Assembly: GCF_025643595.1 (NCBI RefSeq)
Contig: NZ_CP102826.1
Location: 1,488,001-1,552,000, forward strand
DNA length: 64,000 bases
Origin: Saccharopolyspora rosea
GTDB lineage: Bacteria > Actinomycetota > Actinomycetes > Mycobacteriales > Pseudonocardiaceae
Direction: 5' to 3'
This document shows, in pieces, positions 46,004 to 55,664 of the stretch (its first letter is position 1; every line of letters starts with the position of its first letter). The notes under the pieces are model-generated. The model was not told where the DNA came from. It ran no database searches and saw only the letters and a program-made list of their open reading frames with translations. Position numbers and translations under genes: made by a program.

Positions 46004-48826
46004 ATGACAGAGACCGTCGGTAGCCCGGCCGGCGCATCGGGGGAGCCGGAAGCAGGTGCCCGACCCAAGGGCATCCGGGTGGAGCGCGTCTACACCACGG
46101 AGGGGGTGCATCCCTACGACGAGGTCACCTGGGAGCGCCGCGACGTGGTGATGACCAACTGGCGGGACGGTTCGGTCAACTTCGAACAGCGCGGCGTGGA
46201 GTTCCCCGACTTCTGGTCGCTGAACGCCGTGAACATCGTGACCAGCAAGTACTTCCGCGGCGCGGTGGGCACCGACGAGCGCGAGAGCAGCCTCAAGCAG
46301 CTCATCGACCGCGTCGTGAAGACCTACGTGCGGGCCGGTGTCGAGCACGGCTACTTCGCCAGTGACGCCGACGCCGAGGTCTTCGAGCACGAGCTGACCT
46401 GGATGCTCCTGCACCAGGTGTTCAGCTTCAACTCCCCGGTCTGGTTCAACGTCGGCACCAGCTCCCGGCAGCAGGTGTCCGCCTGCTTCATCCTGTCGGT
46501 CGACGACACGATGGAGTCGATCCTCGACTGGTACAAGGAAGAGGGCCTGATCTTCAAGGGCGGCTCCGGCGCCGGTCTGAACCTCTCTCGCATCCGCTCG
46601 TCCAAGGAGCTGCTGTCCTCCGGCGGTACCGCCTCCGGGCCGGTGTCGTTCATGCGCGGTGCGGACGCCTCCGCGGGCACGATCAAGTCGGGCGGTGCGA
46701 CCCGCCGGGCGGCGAAGATGGTCGTCCTCGACATCGACCACCCCGACGTCGAGGAGTTCATCGAGACCAAGGCCCGCGAAGAGCACAAGATCCGCGCGCT
46801 GCGGGACTCCGGCTTCGACATGGACCTCGGTGGCGCCGATTCGTCGTCGGTGCAGTACCAGAACGCCAACAACTCGGTGCGCGTCTCCGACGAGTTCATG
46901 CGCGCGGTGGAGAGCGACGGGACGTTCGGGCTCCGGGCCCGCACCACCGGCGAGGTGCTTGAGTCCCGGCAGGCCCGGGAGCTGTTCCACAAGATGGCGC
47001 GGGCCGCGTGGGAGTGCGCCGACCCCGGCATCCAGTACGACGACACGATCAACGACTGGCACACCGCGCCGGAGACCGGGCGCATCACCGCGTCCAACCC
47101 GTGCTCGGAGTACATGCACCTGGACAACTCCAGCTGCAACCTGGCGTCGTTGAACCTGATGAAGTTCCTGCGCGACGACCTGACCTTCGACGCCGAGTTG
47201 TTCGAGAAGGCGGTCGAGTTCGTCATCACGGCGATGGACATCTCGATCTGCTTCGCCGACTTCCCGACCGAGGCGATCGGGGACACCACTCGCAAGTTCC
47301 GCCAGCTCGGCATCGGCTACGCCAACCTGGGCGCGCTGCTGATGGCGACCGGTCACGCCTACGACTCCGACGGCGGCCGGGCGCTGGCGGCGGCGATCAC
47401 CTCGTTGATGACCGGCACCGCCTACAAGCGTTCGGCCGAGCTGGCCGGGGTGGTGGGTCCCTACGAGGGCTACGCCCGCAACGCCGAGGCGCACCAGCGG
47501 GTCATGCGCAAGCACGCCGCGGCCAACGACCTGGTCCGCACCTACCACCACAACGACGCCACCGTGCACAAGCTGGCGACGCGGGTGTGGCAGGAGGGCC
47601 TGGAGATCGGTGCCCGCAGCGGCTGGCGCAACGCGCAGGCGTCGGTGCTCGCCCCCACCGGCACCATCGGCCTGATGATGGACTGCGACACGACCGGCAT
47701 CGAGCCCGACCTGGCTCTGGTGAAGTTCAAGAAGCTGGTCGGCGGCGGCTCCATGCAGATCGTCAACCAGACCGTGCCGCGGGCCCTGCAGGCGCTGGGC
47801 TACCAGGAGGAGCAGATCGAGGCGATCGTCGAGTACATCGCCGAGCACGGGCACGTGATCGACGCCCCCGGCCTGCGGCCGGAGCACTACGAGGTGTTCG
47901 ACTGCGCCATGGGGCAGCGCTCGATCGCTCCGATGGGCCACGTGCGGATGATGGCGGCGGTGCAGCCGTTCATCTCGGGCGCGATCTCCAAGACCGTGAA
48001 CATGCCGGAGTCGGCCACGGTCGAGGACGTCGAGCAGCTCTACTTCGAGGGCTGGAAGCTGGGCCTGAAGGCGCTGGCGATCTACCGCGACAACTGCAAG
48101 GTCGGTCAGCCGCTGTCGGCGGGCAAGGGCGACAAGGCCGAGCAGGAGAAGGCGGTCGAGAAGCAGATCGAGTACCGGCCGGTCCGCAAGCGGTTGCCCA
48201 AGAAGCGCCCGAGCCAGACCGTGTCGTTCACCGTGGGCGGTGCCGAGGGCTACCTGCACGCCGGGTCGTACCCGGACGACGGGCTGGGCGAGATCTTCGT
48301 CAAGCTCGGCAAGCAGGGGTCGACCCTGGCGGGCGTGATGGACGCGTTCTCCATGTCGATCTCTGTGGGCCTGCAGTACGGCATCCCGCTGGAGTTCTAC
48401 GTCTCGAAGTTCCAGAACCTGCGGTTCGAACCGGCTGGGATGACCGACGACCCGGACATCCGGATGGCCAGCAGCGTGCTGGACTACCTGTTCCGCCGCC
48501 TCGCCCTGGACTACCTGCCCTACGAGAAGCGGGCCCAGCTGGGCATCTTCACCGCTGACGAGCGGGAGACCCAGGTCAACGGCGGGGATTCCGGCTCGAC
48601 CTCGGACGACGTGGACCTGGACACCCTGCGGTCCACGGTGGACTACACGAAGTCCGAGTCGAAGCAGGAGGACGACCAGCGGGTCGGCAGCTCGACCGAA
48701 CTGCTCGAACTGCGACTGGGCAAGGCGGCCGACGCGCCGCTGTGCATGACCTGCGGCACGAAGATGCGTCCGTCGGGATCCTGCTACGTGTGCGAGGGCT
48801 GCGGCTCGACCTCCGGCTGCAGCTGA
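46004..48826 (+). CDS. nrdJ: Class II (adenosylcobalamin-dependent) ribonucleoside-diphosphate reductase
   Basis: 940-residue B12-dependent reductase that makes deoxynucleotides with or without oxygen. Signatures include SFNSPVWFNVG, QVSACFILSVDD with an active-site Cys, FKGGSGAGLNLSRIRSS, the finger-loop NPCSEYMHLDNSSCNLASLNL, SVLAPTGTIGLMMDCDTTGIEPD, and FTVGGAEGYLHAGSYPDDG. The C-terminus is a Cys-rich module (CMTCGTKM...CYVCEGC) that reduces the active site. ATG 46004 fits streptomycete NrdJ. The frame is open upstream to a GTG at 45836 overlapping the nrdR stop, which would add 56 Arg-rich residues. A strong terminator follows. Confidence 0.96.
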   Translation: MTETVGSPAGASGEPEAGARPKGIRVERVYTTEGVHPYDEVTWERRDVVMTNWRDGSVNFEQRGVEFPDFWSLNAVNIVTSKYFRGAVGTDERESSLKQLIDRVVKTYVRAGVEHGYFASDADAEVFEHELTWMLLHQVFSFNSPVWFNVGTSSRQQVSACFILSVDDTMESILDWYKEEGLIFKGGSGAGLNLSRIRSSKELLSSGGTASGPVSFMRGADASAGTIKSGGATRRAAKMVVLDIDHPDVEEFIETKAREEHKIRALRDSGFDMDLGGADSSSVQYQNANNSVRVSDEFMRAVESDGTFGLRARTTGEVLESRQARELFHKMARAAWECADPGIQYDDTINDWHTAPETGRITASNPCSEYMHLDNSSCNLASLNLMKFLRDDLTFDAELFEKAVEFVITAMDISICFADFPTEAIGDTTRKFRQLGIGYANLGALLMATGHAYDSDGGRALAAAITSLMTGTAYKRSAELAGVVGPYEGYARNAEAHQRVMRKHAAANDLVRTYHHNDATVHKLATRVWQEGLEIGARSGWRNAQASVLAPTGTIGLMMDCDTTGIEPDLALVKFKKLVGGGSMQIVNQTVPRALQALGYQEEQIEAIVEYIAEHGHVIDAPGLRPEHYEVFDCAMGQRSIAPMGHVRMMAAVQPFISGAISKTVNMPESATVEDVEQLYFEGWKLGLKALAIYRDNCKVGQPLSAGKGDKAEQEKAVEKQIEYRPVRKRLPKKRPSQTVSFTVGGAEGYLHAGSYPDDGLGEIFVKLGKQGSTLAGVMDAFSMSISVGLQYGIPLEFYVSKFQNLRFEPAGMTDDPDIRMASSVLDYLFRRLALDYLPYEKRAQLGIFTADERETQVNGGDSGSTSDDVDLDTLRSTVDYTKSESKQEDDQRVGSSTELLELRLGKAADAPLCMTCGTKMRPSGSCYVCEGCGSTSGCS

Positions 48827-48870
48827 GTTCTGTCGCTCGCGACGCACCTGACGTCGTGAGAGGTGCTGGT

Positions 48871-48906
48871 GAGAGGGGAGTCGGCCGATCGGTCGGCTCC
48901 CCTCTC
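48871..48906 (+). terminator. Intrinsic terminator of nrdJ
   Basis: A 16-bp stem (48871-48886 with 48891-48906; GAGAGGGGAG and CTCCCCTCTC at the base, two G-U pairs near the loop) closes a 4-nt GATC loop and is followed by a short pyrimidine run. The remaining gap to 49004 shows nothing else. Confidence 0.75.
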
Positions 48907-49004
48907 TCGTGGGTGGCCCGACCTCTTCCGGCTGGAACGATCATCGGCCGACATCGCCCGTCGGTCCTGGGCCCAGCCCGGCAAGACCAACCGCGGGCCG
49001 AGGT

Positions 49005-49835
49005 TCACCCCGCGTGCTCGTCGTTGTTCAGCTGAGGTGGTGGCTTGGACCGCTCGTTGTCCGCGGTCGTCTGGAACGCGGCGTGCCATGCGGCGGCGAG
49101 GTGGCCCTCGGCGGCTTCGATCGCTGCGGCGGTGTTGCCGCCGGGAACCGCGACGCGATCCACGATTTCGGCTGCGGAAGCACCGTTGTCGAGCAGGCGG
49201 CTTAAGGCGTTCAGGCTCGTTGCGACCAAGCTTTCGGCGAGATCGGCCGACAGCGGTGCGTTCCGCTTGCGCTGTGCAGCGGCCATTTCCGCGGCCACAC
49301 GAGCGAGGAGAGCGGGGCCGCACGATGCGAGATCCGTCGCCGCGCGTCCCTGGTGCTCCTCGATCACGAAGGGGACGGAGAACGACCGGAGGAGGGAGAG
49401 GACGCTCGCCTCGTTCTCCTCGGTGAACCCCGGTCCTGGTACCAGCAGCGTCGCGCCGACGCCGATCTCGTTGCCGACGCTCGGGATCAGCTTGGCCACC
49501 GGGCCGGGAACCGCCTCGGCCAAGGAAGTCAGGGAAATGCCGTTGTTGAGGACGATCACGACGTGGTCAGCGGTCAGCCGGGGACGCAGGTCGGTGAGCA
49601 CTGCGGGCAGATCCGCGTTCCGGACGCAGAGGACGAGCAGATCGGCGCGGTCAGGCAGTTCCGGCAGCGACACGATTCCGGCCCCGGGGACCTCGCTGCG
49701 CAGCTGGACGACGCTGGTCCGCGACCGCCCCACCGCGAACAGCCGACCGGACGGCACGGCCCGGTTGAACCCGGCTGCCAAGGTCTGGCCCATTCGCCCC
49801 AGACCGACGATCCCGACCGCCGTGTGCATACTCAT
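49005..49835 (-). CDS. ProC-like NAD(P)-dependent reductase
   Basis: 276 residues related to pyrroline-5-carboxylate reductase. The Rossmann start is VGIVGLGRMGQTLAAGF; the mid region has LIPSVGNEIGVGATLLVPG in place of the ProC RxMPNTP stretch, and the C-terminal dimer domain carries IVDRVAVPGGNTAAAIE instead of the usual VTSPGGTT. These changes suggest a paralogue with another substrate rather than the proline-pathway enzyme. Possible starts are ATG 49844, 49835 and 49829; 49835 is chosen. It is convergent with nrdJ. Confidence 0.75.
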   Translation of the reverse strand: MSMHTAVGIVGLGRMGQTLAAGFNRAVPSGRLFAVGRSRTSVVQLRSEVPGAGIVSLPELPDRADLLVLCVRNADLPAVLTDLRPRLTADHVVIVLNNGISLTSLAEAVPGPVAKLIPSVGNEIGVGATLLVPGPGFTEENEASVLSLLRSFSVPFVIEEHQGRAATDLASCGPALLARVAAEMAAAQRKRNAPLSADLAESLVATSLNALSRLLDNGASAAEIVDRVAVPGGNTAAAIEAAEGHLAAAWHAAFQTTADNERSKPPPQLNNDEHAG

Positions 49836-49909
49836 GAACAGCATGATCGCAGGTCGCTCGACCGCCTGGTGAGCCTCAGATCACGGAGGGGCGCCGCTCG
49901 CGGACGCTG

Positions 49910-50206
49910 CTACCGACGAGGTCGCCGGGACAGCAACTGCGCCACCGCCGCGGTTCCCGCGGTGACGGCGAAGACGGACGGCCAGGCGCCGAGCTTCTTG
50001 GCCAGCGGGTGCGATCCGGCCAGGGCGGCCGCATAGGTGACGCCGAGCGTCGCGGCGCGGCCCGTTCCGGTCCTGCGTCGGCAGGTTTCGACAGCGCCGA
50101 GTCCGGCTCCGGCAGCGACGACGCCGCCCAGGTAGCGGTGCTTGGTAGCGCGAGCGACGGCATAACCGCAGATCAGGCCGGCGGAAGTCAGCGCGGGGAC
50201 GGACAT
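49910..50206 (-). CDS. Small hydrophobic membrane protein
   Basis: 98 residues, Ala/Gly-rich, with three or four short hydrophobic helices (LTSAGLICGYAVARA, YLGGVVAAGAGLGAVE, AATLGVTYAAALAGSH and WPSVFAVTAGTAAVAQLL) and a basic C-terminus (SRRPRR). I do not recognise a named family. ATG 50206 lies 7 nt after GAAGGAG. It ends 74 nt upstream of the ProC-like gene in the same direction, so the two may share a transcript. Confidence 0.6.
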   Translation of the reverse strand: MSVPALTSAGLICGYAVARATKHRYLGGVVAAGAGLGAVETCRRRTGTGRAATLGVTYAAALAGSHPLAKKLGAWPSVFAVTAGTAAVAQLLSRRPRR

Positions 50207-50356
50207 GTGAGACTCCTTCGCGGGACGTGCTGACTCCGACTTTACTGCTCGGGTCGACCGGGCGGTGCTGGCGCAAACCCGCCGCGCCACCTGTCGACTT
50301 ACCGCCTCTCTGGGAAAGTGCTCGTGTCCCAATGCACTCGCCTCAGGGGGGTACGC

Positions 50357-52138
50357 ATGCGCCAACTTCGAGCAGGTCTGCTGGTGGCCGTCGTCGCGGT
50401 CACCTTCGCCGGGGTTCCGGCAGAGGCAGGACCCCCGCGGGGGCCGGTGTTCGAGCACGGGGAAGCGCAGCCGGTGTTCGATCCGGACCGGGCGGTGCGC
50501 GAGGACCTGTTCGTGTCCGCGCCCGTGGACAGCGACGGTGACGGCCGCGACGACCGGGTGCACGTCCGGGTCGTGCGACCCCGGGAAAGCGGGCAGGGGT
50601 TGCGCGTCCCGGTCGTCTACCAGGTGAGTCCCTACTTCGCCGGCGGCAACGATGTGCCGAACCACAACGTGGACACCGAGTTGTACGTGCCGGAGCGCGC
50701 CGGCAGCTCGTCGTCGGAGTCGCCTCGGCGGGACGAGCGGATCACCGTCGCGACGGCGAAGGAGATCAGTTGGGCGTACGAGCGGTACCTCCTGGCCAGG
50801 GGGTATGCCGTGGTGTACGCGGATTCTCCGGGCACGGGCGAGTCCACCGGATGTCCGAGCACCGGTGGGGAGAACGAGACCATCGGAGCCAAGGCCGTCG
50901 TGGACTGGCTGAATTCCCGGGCCTCCGCGCACACCTCGGACGGTGCTCCCGCGGTGGCCGACTGGGCGAGCGGCAAGGTCGGGATGATGGGTGTGTCGTA
51001 CAACGGCACGTTGCCTAACGCGGTGGCCAGCACGGGGGTCGCGGGTTTGGAAGCGATCGTGCCGATCGGCGCGATCTCGAACTGGTACGACTACTACCGG
51101 TCGGACGGAGCGATCGTCGCTCCCGGCGGATACCAGGGCGAGGATGCCGACGTCCTGGCGAAATACGTGTACACCCGGGCCGACCGGGAGGTCTGCCGAG
51201 CACGCATCGACCGGATCGCGGCCGAGGAGGACCGGGTCACCGGCGACTACAACGATTTCTGGGACCACCGCAACTACCTGAACGACGTCGACCGGGTGCA
51301 CGCCGCGGTGCTGTCCGTCCACGGGCTCCACGACTGGAATGTCAAGACGCGGCAGGCCGCGCAGTGGTACGAGGCGCTGAGGGAACGCGGCGTGCCGCAC
51401 AAGATCTGGTGGCACCAGTCCGGCCACACCGACCCGATCACGCTCCGCAAGGACGCGTGGCTGCACACCCTGAACCGCTGGTTCACCCGCTACCTCTACG
51501 GCGTGCCGAACGGCGTGGAGGGGGAGCCCCGAGCCACGATCCAGCGGGAGGACGCCAGCTGGGTCGAGGAACCCGAGTGGCCCGCTCCCGAGGCCCGCGA
51601 CGTGGTGCTGCGGCCCGGGGAGGGTGGCCGGACGCGCGGTGCGCTCGGGAAGTCCGAAGTGGACGGTGTGGAGTACTTGCGGGACGACGCGACCCGGACC
51701 GCAGAGGAACTCGCCTCCGCTCCGGAGTCGCCGAACCGCCTTTCCTACGTGAGCGAGCCGCTCGCGGCGCCGGTGCGGGTCAGCGGCACGGTCCGCGCGG
51801 AACTGGGGCTGACCTTCGACCGACCGGCCGCCAACGTCACCGCACTGCTGGTGGACCAGGCCCCCGACGGTTCGACGACCGTCGTGACGCGGGGATGGGC
51901 GGATCCGCAGAACCGGCACCGCATCGATCGGACTTCACCGGTCCGGCCGGGCAGGCGCTACGACATCGACGTGTCGATGCAGCCGGACGACTACGTCTTC
52001 GCCCCGGGGCACCGGTTGGGACTCGTGGTGCTGTCCAGCGATCACGATTTCACGCTGCGTCCGAAGCCGGGAACGGGTCTCGCGCTCGACCTGTCCCGCA
52101 CCTCGGTGCGCCTTCCGCTCCTGGGACGGATCCGGTGA
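50357..52138 (+). CDS. Secreted X-Pro dipeptidyl-peptidase/CocE-type hydrolase (S15)
   Basis: 593-residue exported serine hydrolase. The signal peptide is [19 protein letters not shown] ending AEA. The alpha/beta-hydrolase domain has the nucleophile Ser in [12 protein letters not shown], the Asp near [19 protein letters not shown] and the His in [10 protein letters not shown]-terminal jelly-roll follows ([22 protein letters not shown]...). The [12 protein letters not shown] loop fits the Xaa-Pro dipeptidyl-peptidase subgroup, though esterase activity is possible. ATG 50357 follows AGGGGGG; GTG 50318 is an alternative start without a site. The 200-nt gap after it is AT-richer and shows no gene. 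Confidence 0.85.
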   Translation: MRQLRAGLLVAVVAVTFAGVPAEAGPPRGPVFEHGEAQPVFDPDRAVREDLFVSAPVDSDGDGRDDRVHVRVVRPRESGQGLRVPVVYQVSPYFAGGNDVPNHNVDTELYVPERAGSSSSESPRRDERITVATAKEISWAYERYLLARGYAVVYADSPGTGESTGCPSTGGENETIGAKAVVDWLNSRASAHTSDGAPAVADWASGKVGMMGVSYNGTLPNAVASTGVAGLEAIVPIGAISNWYDYYRSDGAIVAPGGYQGEDADVLAKYVYTRADREVCRARIDRIAAEEDRVTGDYNDFWDHRNYLNDVDRVHAAVLSVHGLHDWNVKTRQAAQWYEALRERGVPHKIWWHQSGHTDPITLRKDAWLHTLNRWFTRYLYGVPNGVEGEPRATIQREDASWVEEPEWPAPEARDVVLRPGEGGRTRGALGKSEVDGVEYLRDDATRTAEELASAPESPNRLSYVSEPLAAPVRVSGTVRAELGLTFDRPAANVTALLVDQAPDGSTTVVTRGWADPQNRHRIDRTSPVRPGRRYDIDVSMQPDDYVFAPGHRLGLVVLSSDHDFTLRPKPGTGLALDLSRTSVRLPLLGRIR

Positions 52139-52338
52139 CCGGCGGGCGATTCCGGGCAGCACGGCCAGGCTGACTGAGCGTAATCACCCTTGGTGTGACC
52201 GGAAAACACCGAATGATCGTCACTCCAAAGTGGATCAACGTGGCTTTTCGAGGCCGAGTTGTCCACAGGAGGTCAGCTTGTCCGCTGTTTTCGATTTGGG
52301 TCTTTCCGCCGCTGGTCGTGGTTGTCGATCGTTGAAGC

Positions 52339-53439
52339 ATGACGACACGACTGAACGCCGGAATCTCCATCAACAACCCAGCGGACCTGGTCGCCGCCGT
52401 ACCGCCGATGCTCGGCTTCGCGCCGACGAATTCGCTGGTGCTGCTGACGATCCACGACCTGCCCGACACACCGAGGTTCGGGACGACGATGCGCGTGGAC
52501 CTGCCCTGTCCCGGGCAGCGCAGCCAGCTGGCCGCGCACCTGCTCGCGGGGCCGCTGCGCACCCACCGGCCGGACGCGGTGGTCATGGTCGTCGTCGGCG
52601 ACCAGACGAATCGGGAACGGTGTGCCGTCGAGTGCCCCGGATCGGAGGTCTGCCAGGACACAGTGGACGTCGACGGGTCACCTCCGCACCGGGAACTCGT
52701 CGACGTGGTGGGCGATGCCTTCGCGTTCGCCGGGATCGCCACGCTGCACGCGCTGTGGGCGCCGGAGATCCGCGCCGGCGCTGACTGGGCCTGCTATTCG
52801 AGCCCGGACTGCTGCGGCAAGATTCCGGATCCGAAGCTGTCGACGATCGCCGCGGCGCTCACGGCCGCCGGTGTGGTGACTTTCGGCAGCAAGGACGAGC
52901 TGCGCGAACTCGTCGCCCCGGAATCCGACGAGGCACTGGCACGCCGGTCCGCGCGGATCGACGCGCTCACCGACGAACTCGACGAGGCGTGCGGTCCGGA
53001 TCGGACCAGCCACGACCTGAAAGCGGTGTTCTCCGCCATCCGGCGCACCGCCGAGGGCGCCGCGCTCACCGAGGACGACCTGCTGCGCGTGATGATCGCG
53101 GTGTCGGACACCCGGGTTCGCGACGTCGCGCTGGGCGCCGCGCTCGGGGAGTCCTCAGACGCCGCGGAACAGCTGTGGCTGACCCTCGTGCGCAAGGCAC
53201 CCGCCCCGGAACTCGCCGATGTCGCGTCACTCCTGGCCTTTTCGGCTTATCTGCGAGGCGACGGCGGACTCGCCGGAGTGGCGCTGGAGCGGGTCGAGAA
53301 GACCCGCCCGGAGCACCGGTTGGGCATGTTGCTCCGGCAAGCCCTGGAAGCCGGCATCCCGCCTTCGGACCTGAGCGTGATCGCCCGCGACGCCGCGGAA
53401 GATGCCCGGCTCATGATCGAAGAGGACGGTGCGTGGTGA
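52339..53439 (+). CDS. DUF4192 protein
   Basis: 366-residue cytoplasmic protein of DUF4192, an actinobacterial family of unknown function. The signature NPADLVAAVPPMLGFAPTNSLVLLTI opens the protein; MVVVGDQTNR, FAFAGIATLHALWAPEIRAGADWACYSSPDCCGKIPDP and a helical C-terminal half (WLTLVRKAPAPELADVASLLAFSAYLRGDGGLA) follow. ATG 52339 gives the usual start; a GATCGT 6 nt upstream is a weak leaderless -10 candidate. It converges on galE with a 23-nt gap. Confidence 0.82.
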   Translation: MTTRLNAGISINNPADLVAAVPPMLGFAPTNSLVLLTIHDLPDTPRFGTTMRVDLPCPGQRSQLAAHLLAGPLRTHRPDAVVMVVVGDQTNRERCAVECPGSEVCQDTVDVDGSPPHRELVDVVGDAFAFAGIATLHALWAPEIRAGADWACYSSPDCCGKIPDPKLSTIAAALTAAGVVTFGSKDELRELVAPESDEALARRSARIDALTDELDEACGPDRTSHDLKAVFSAIRRTAEGAALTEDDLLRVMIAVSDTRVRDVALGAALGESSDAAEQLWLTLVRKAPAPELADVASLLAFSAYLRGDGGLAGVALERVEKTRPEHRLGMLLRQALEAGIPPSDLSVIARDAAEDARLMIEEDGAW

Positions 53440-53462
53440 ACGCTTCCGACAGGATCTCCGCG

Positions 53463-54419
53463 TCAGGCCCGACCCCGGGTGAACTCCCACGCGTCCCGGA
53501 CGATGACCGACAGGTCGGCGCGCTGCGGCCGCCACTCCAGTTCCTCCCGAGCCCGGCGGCTGGAGGCCACCAGCGTGGCCGGGTCGCCGGCGCGCCGTGG
53601 TGCCACGTGCGCGGGGATGGGGTGGCCGGTGACCTCGCGGCAGGTGTCGATCACCTGCTTGACCGAGAAGCCCGTGCCGTTGCCCAGGTTGTAGATCCGG
53701 TGCTCACCGGCCTTCGCGTGCTGCAGAGCCAAGAGATGGGCGTCGGCGAGGTCGGTGACGTGGATGTAGTCCCGCACGCACGTGCCGTCCTCGGTCGGCC
53801 AGTCGTCACCGAAGATCTGCACCTGCTCGCGTTGGCCGAGAGCCACCTGGAGCACGATCGGGATCAGGTGCGTCTCGACCGCGTGGCGCTCGCCGAACGC
53901 GCCGTGGGCACCCGCCACGTTGAAGTACCGCAGGCTGGTCGCCGCCAGGCCGTGGGCGGTGGCGTACGAGGTGATCGCGTGGTCGATCGCCAACTTGGTC
54001 GCGCCGTAGGTGTTGGTCGGTCGCGTCGGGGCGTCCTCGGTGATCGGCACCTCCTCCGGCTCGCCGTAGGTGGCGGCCGTCGAGGAGAACACCAGGCGGG
54101 GCGTGCCGTGCTCGTGCATGGCGTCCAGCAGGCGCAGCGTGGTCAGCACGTTGCCCTGCCAGTACTTGCGCGGCTCCTGCATCGACTCGCCGACGAGGGA
54201 CTTCGCCGCGAAGTGCAGCACGCCGTCGAACGGCTCTGCGAGCAGGTCGCCCGCGGCCTCGGCGATGTCGGCCTCGACGAACTTGCAGCCGTCCGGCACC
54301 GCGTCCGCGTGGCCGGTCGACAGGTCGTCGACCACGACGACCTCGTGGCCGGCTTCCACCAACCGGGCCGCGCACACGCTGCCGACGTAGCCTGCACCGC
54401 CTGTGACGAGGAGCTTCAC
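53463..54419 (-). CDS. galE: UDP-glucose 4-epimerase
   Basis: 318-residue short-chain dehydrogenase-fold enzyme interconverting UDP-glucose and UDP-galactose. The NAD motif is [14 protein letters not shown] at the N-terminus, [15 protein letters not shown] follows, and the catalytic Ser and Tyr-Lys pair are in [12 protein letters not shown] and [14 protein letters not shown]. Gal- and UDP-binding segments ([28 protein letters not shown]) are intact. Last gene of the ideR-galK-galE operon, 66 nt after galK. Confidence 0.95.
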   Translation of the reverse strand: MKLLVTGGAGYVGSVCAARLVEAGHEVVVVDDLSTGHADAVPDGCKFVEADIAEAAGDLLAEPFDGVLHFAAKSLVGESMQEPRKYWQGNVLTTLRLLDAMHEHGTPRLVFSSTAATYGEPEEVPITEDAPTRPTNTYGATKLAIDHAITSYATAHGLAATSLRYFNVAGAHGAFGERHAVETHLIPIVLQVALGQREQVQIFGDDWPTEDGTCVRDYIHVTDLADAHLLALQHAKAGEHRIYNLGNGTGFSVKQVIDTCREVTGHPIPAHVAPRRAGDPATLVASSRRAREELEWRPQRADLSVIVRDAWEFTRGRA

Positions 54420-54485
54420 CTGCGTACTGCCTTCCGTGGGAGATCGTCCTGCCCTGCGCTCAGCAGAGGCGTGCCGCGGGCTCGA

Positions 54486-55664
54486 TCATCGGTCCCGGCC
54501 CGCCCCGGCGGAGGGTACCGCCGTGAACAACCTCGGTGCGGCGAGGGTGTGCCGTTCGAACGCATCGAGGACGTGCCGTTCGATGCTGGTCCGGTGTTCG
54601 GTCGGGATCAGGGCGATCGCCGATCCGCCGAAACCACCGCCGATCATGCGCGCCCCGGACGCTCCGGCCTCCAGGGAGGCGTCCACGGCGAGATCGAGTT
54701 CCCGGCAGGAGACCCGGTAGTCGTCGCGCAGGCTCACGTGCGAGGCGGTGAGGATCTCGCCGAGCTCGTCGTACCGACCGGCGCGGAGCAGTTCGACGGT
54801 GGCCAGCACGCGGGCGTTCTCCGTGACGACGTGCCGCACGAGCGGTCGGAGGTCCTCGGGCAGCGACGGCAGGTTGGTGTCCAGGTCGGACTGCGAGACG
54901 TCCCGCAGGGCCTTGACCCCCAGCAGTTCCGCCGCCCGCTCGCAGCCGCGCCGCCGGTCGCCGTAGCCGGACTCGCTGTGCGAATGCTTCGCCCGGGTGT
55001 CGATCACCAGCAGTTCCAGGCCCGCGCTGAGCGGCGCGAACGGGATCTGCTCGGCGGCACCGGAGCGGACGTCGAAGAACAGGGCGTGCGCCTCGGTGCA
55101 CCGCAGCGAGGCGGTCTGGTCGAGCAGGCCGGTGGGGGCTCCGGCGAAGTCGTTCTCCGCCCGCTGCACCAGGCGCGCGATCTCGGCGAGGCCGGGCCCG
55201 CCCGTCGCGCCCGGTGCTCGGCCCGCGGTGTCCAACAGCGCCAGCGCGGTCGCGCACTCCAGCGCGTGCGACGACGACAACCCGGCGCCGGTGGGCACCT
55301 CGCCGACGATGAGGAGGTCGGCGCCGGGAAGCGGGAATCCGGCATCCCGCAGCGCCCAGGCGACGCCGGCGGGGTAGGCAGCCCAGCCGGTCGGGTCACC
55401 CGGCTCCAACCGAGCGAGCGGCAGCGTGGGAGAGGTGTGCAGCCGTCCGTCGCTGCCGAGCGTGGCGATCGCCAGGTTCCCGTCCTCTCGCGGCCGGACC
55501 GCGACTGCCGTGCGGTGCGGCAGGGCACAGGGCAGCACGAAGCCGTCGTTGTAGTCGGTGTGCTCCCCGATGAGGTTGATCCGCCCCGGGGCGGACCAGA
55601 CCGCGCTCGGGGAGCACCCGTACTGCTCGGCGAACGCCTCCGCGGCGCGGTCCGCCGCCGTCAC
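54486..55664 (-). CDS. galK: Galactokinase
   Basis: 392-residue GHMP kinase phosphorylating galactose at C1 (Leloir pathway). The substrate motif is GRINLIGEHTDYNDGFVLPCAL, the ATP motif PTGAGLSSSHALECA, and the GHMP C-terminal motif SGARMIGGGFGGSAIAL. GTG 55664 overlaps the ideR stop by four bases (GTGA), so translation is coupled to the iron regulator gene. Confidence 0.95.
   Translation of the reverse strand: MTAADRAAEAFAEQYGCSPSAVWSAPGRINLIGEHTDYNDGFVLPCALPHRTAVAVRPREDGNLAIATLGSDGRLHTSPTLPLARLEPGDPTGWAAYPAGVAWALRDAGFPLPGADLLIVGEVPTGAGLSSSHALECATALALLDTAGRAPGATGGPGLAEIARLVQRAENDFAGAPTGLLDQTASLRCTEAHALFFDVRSGAAEQIPFAPLSAGLELLVIDTRAKHSHSESGYGDRRRGCERAAELLGVKALRDVSQSDLDTNLPSLPEDLRPLVRHVVTENARVLATVELLRAGRYDELGEILTASHVSLRDDYRVSCRELDLAVDASLEAGASGARMIGGGFGGSAIALIPTEHRTSIERHVLDAFERHTLAAPRLFTAVPSAGAGRDR

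Noticed and set aside
45725-48847. Long open frame antisense to nrdJ
   Set aside because: Low-complexity His/Val/Gly/Arg composition and no motifs; the plus strand is an intact class II reductase.
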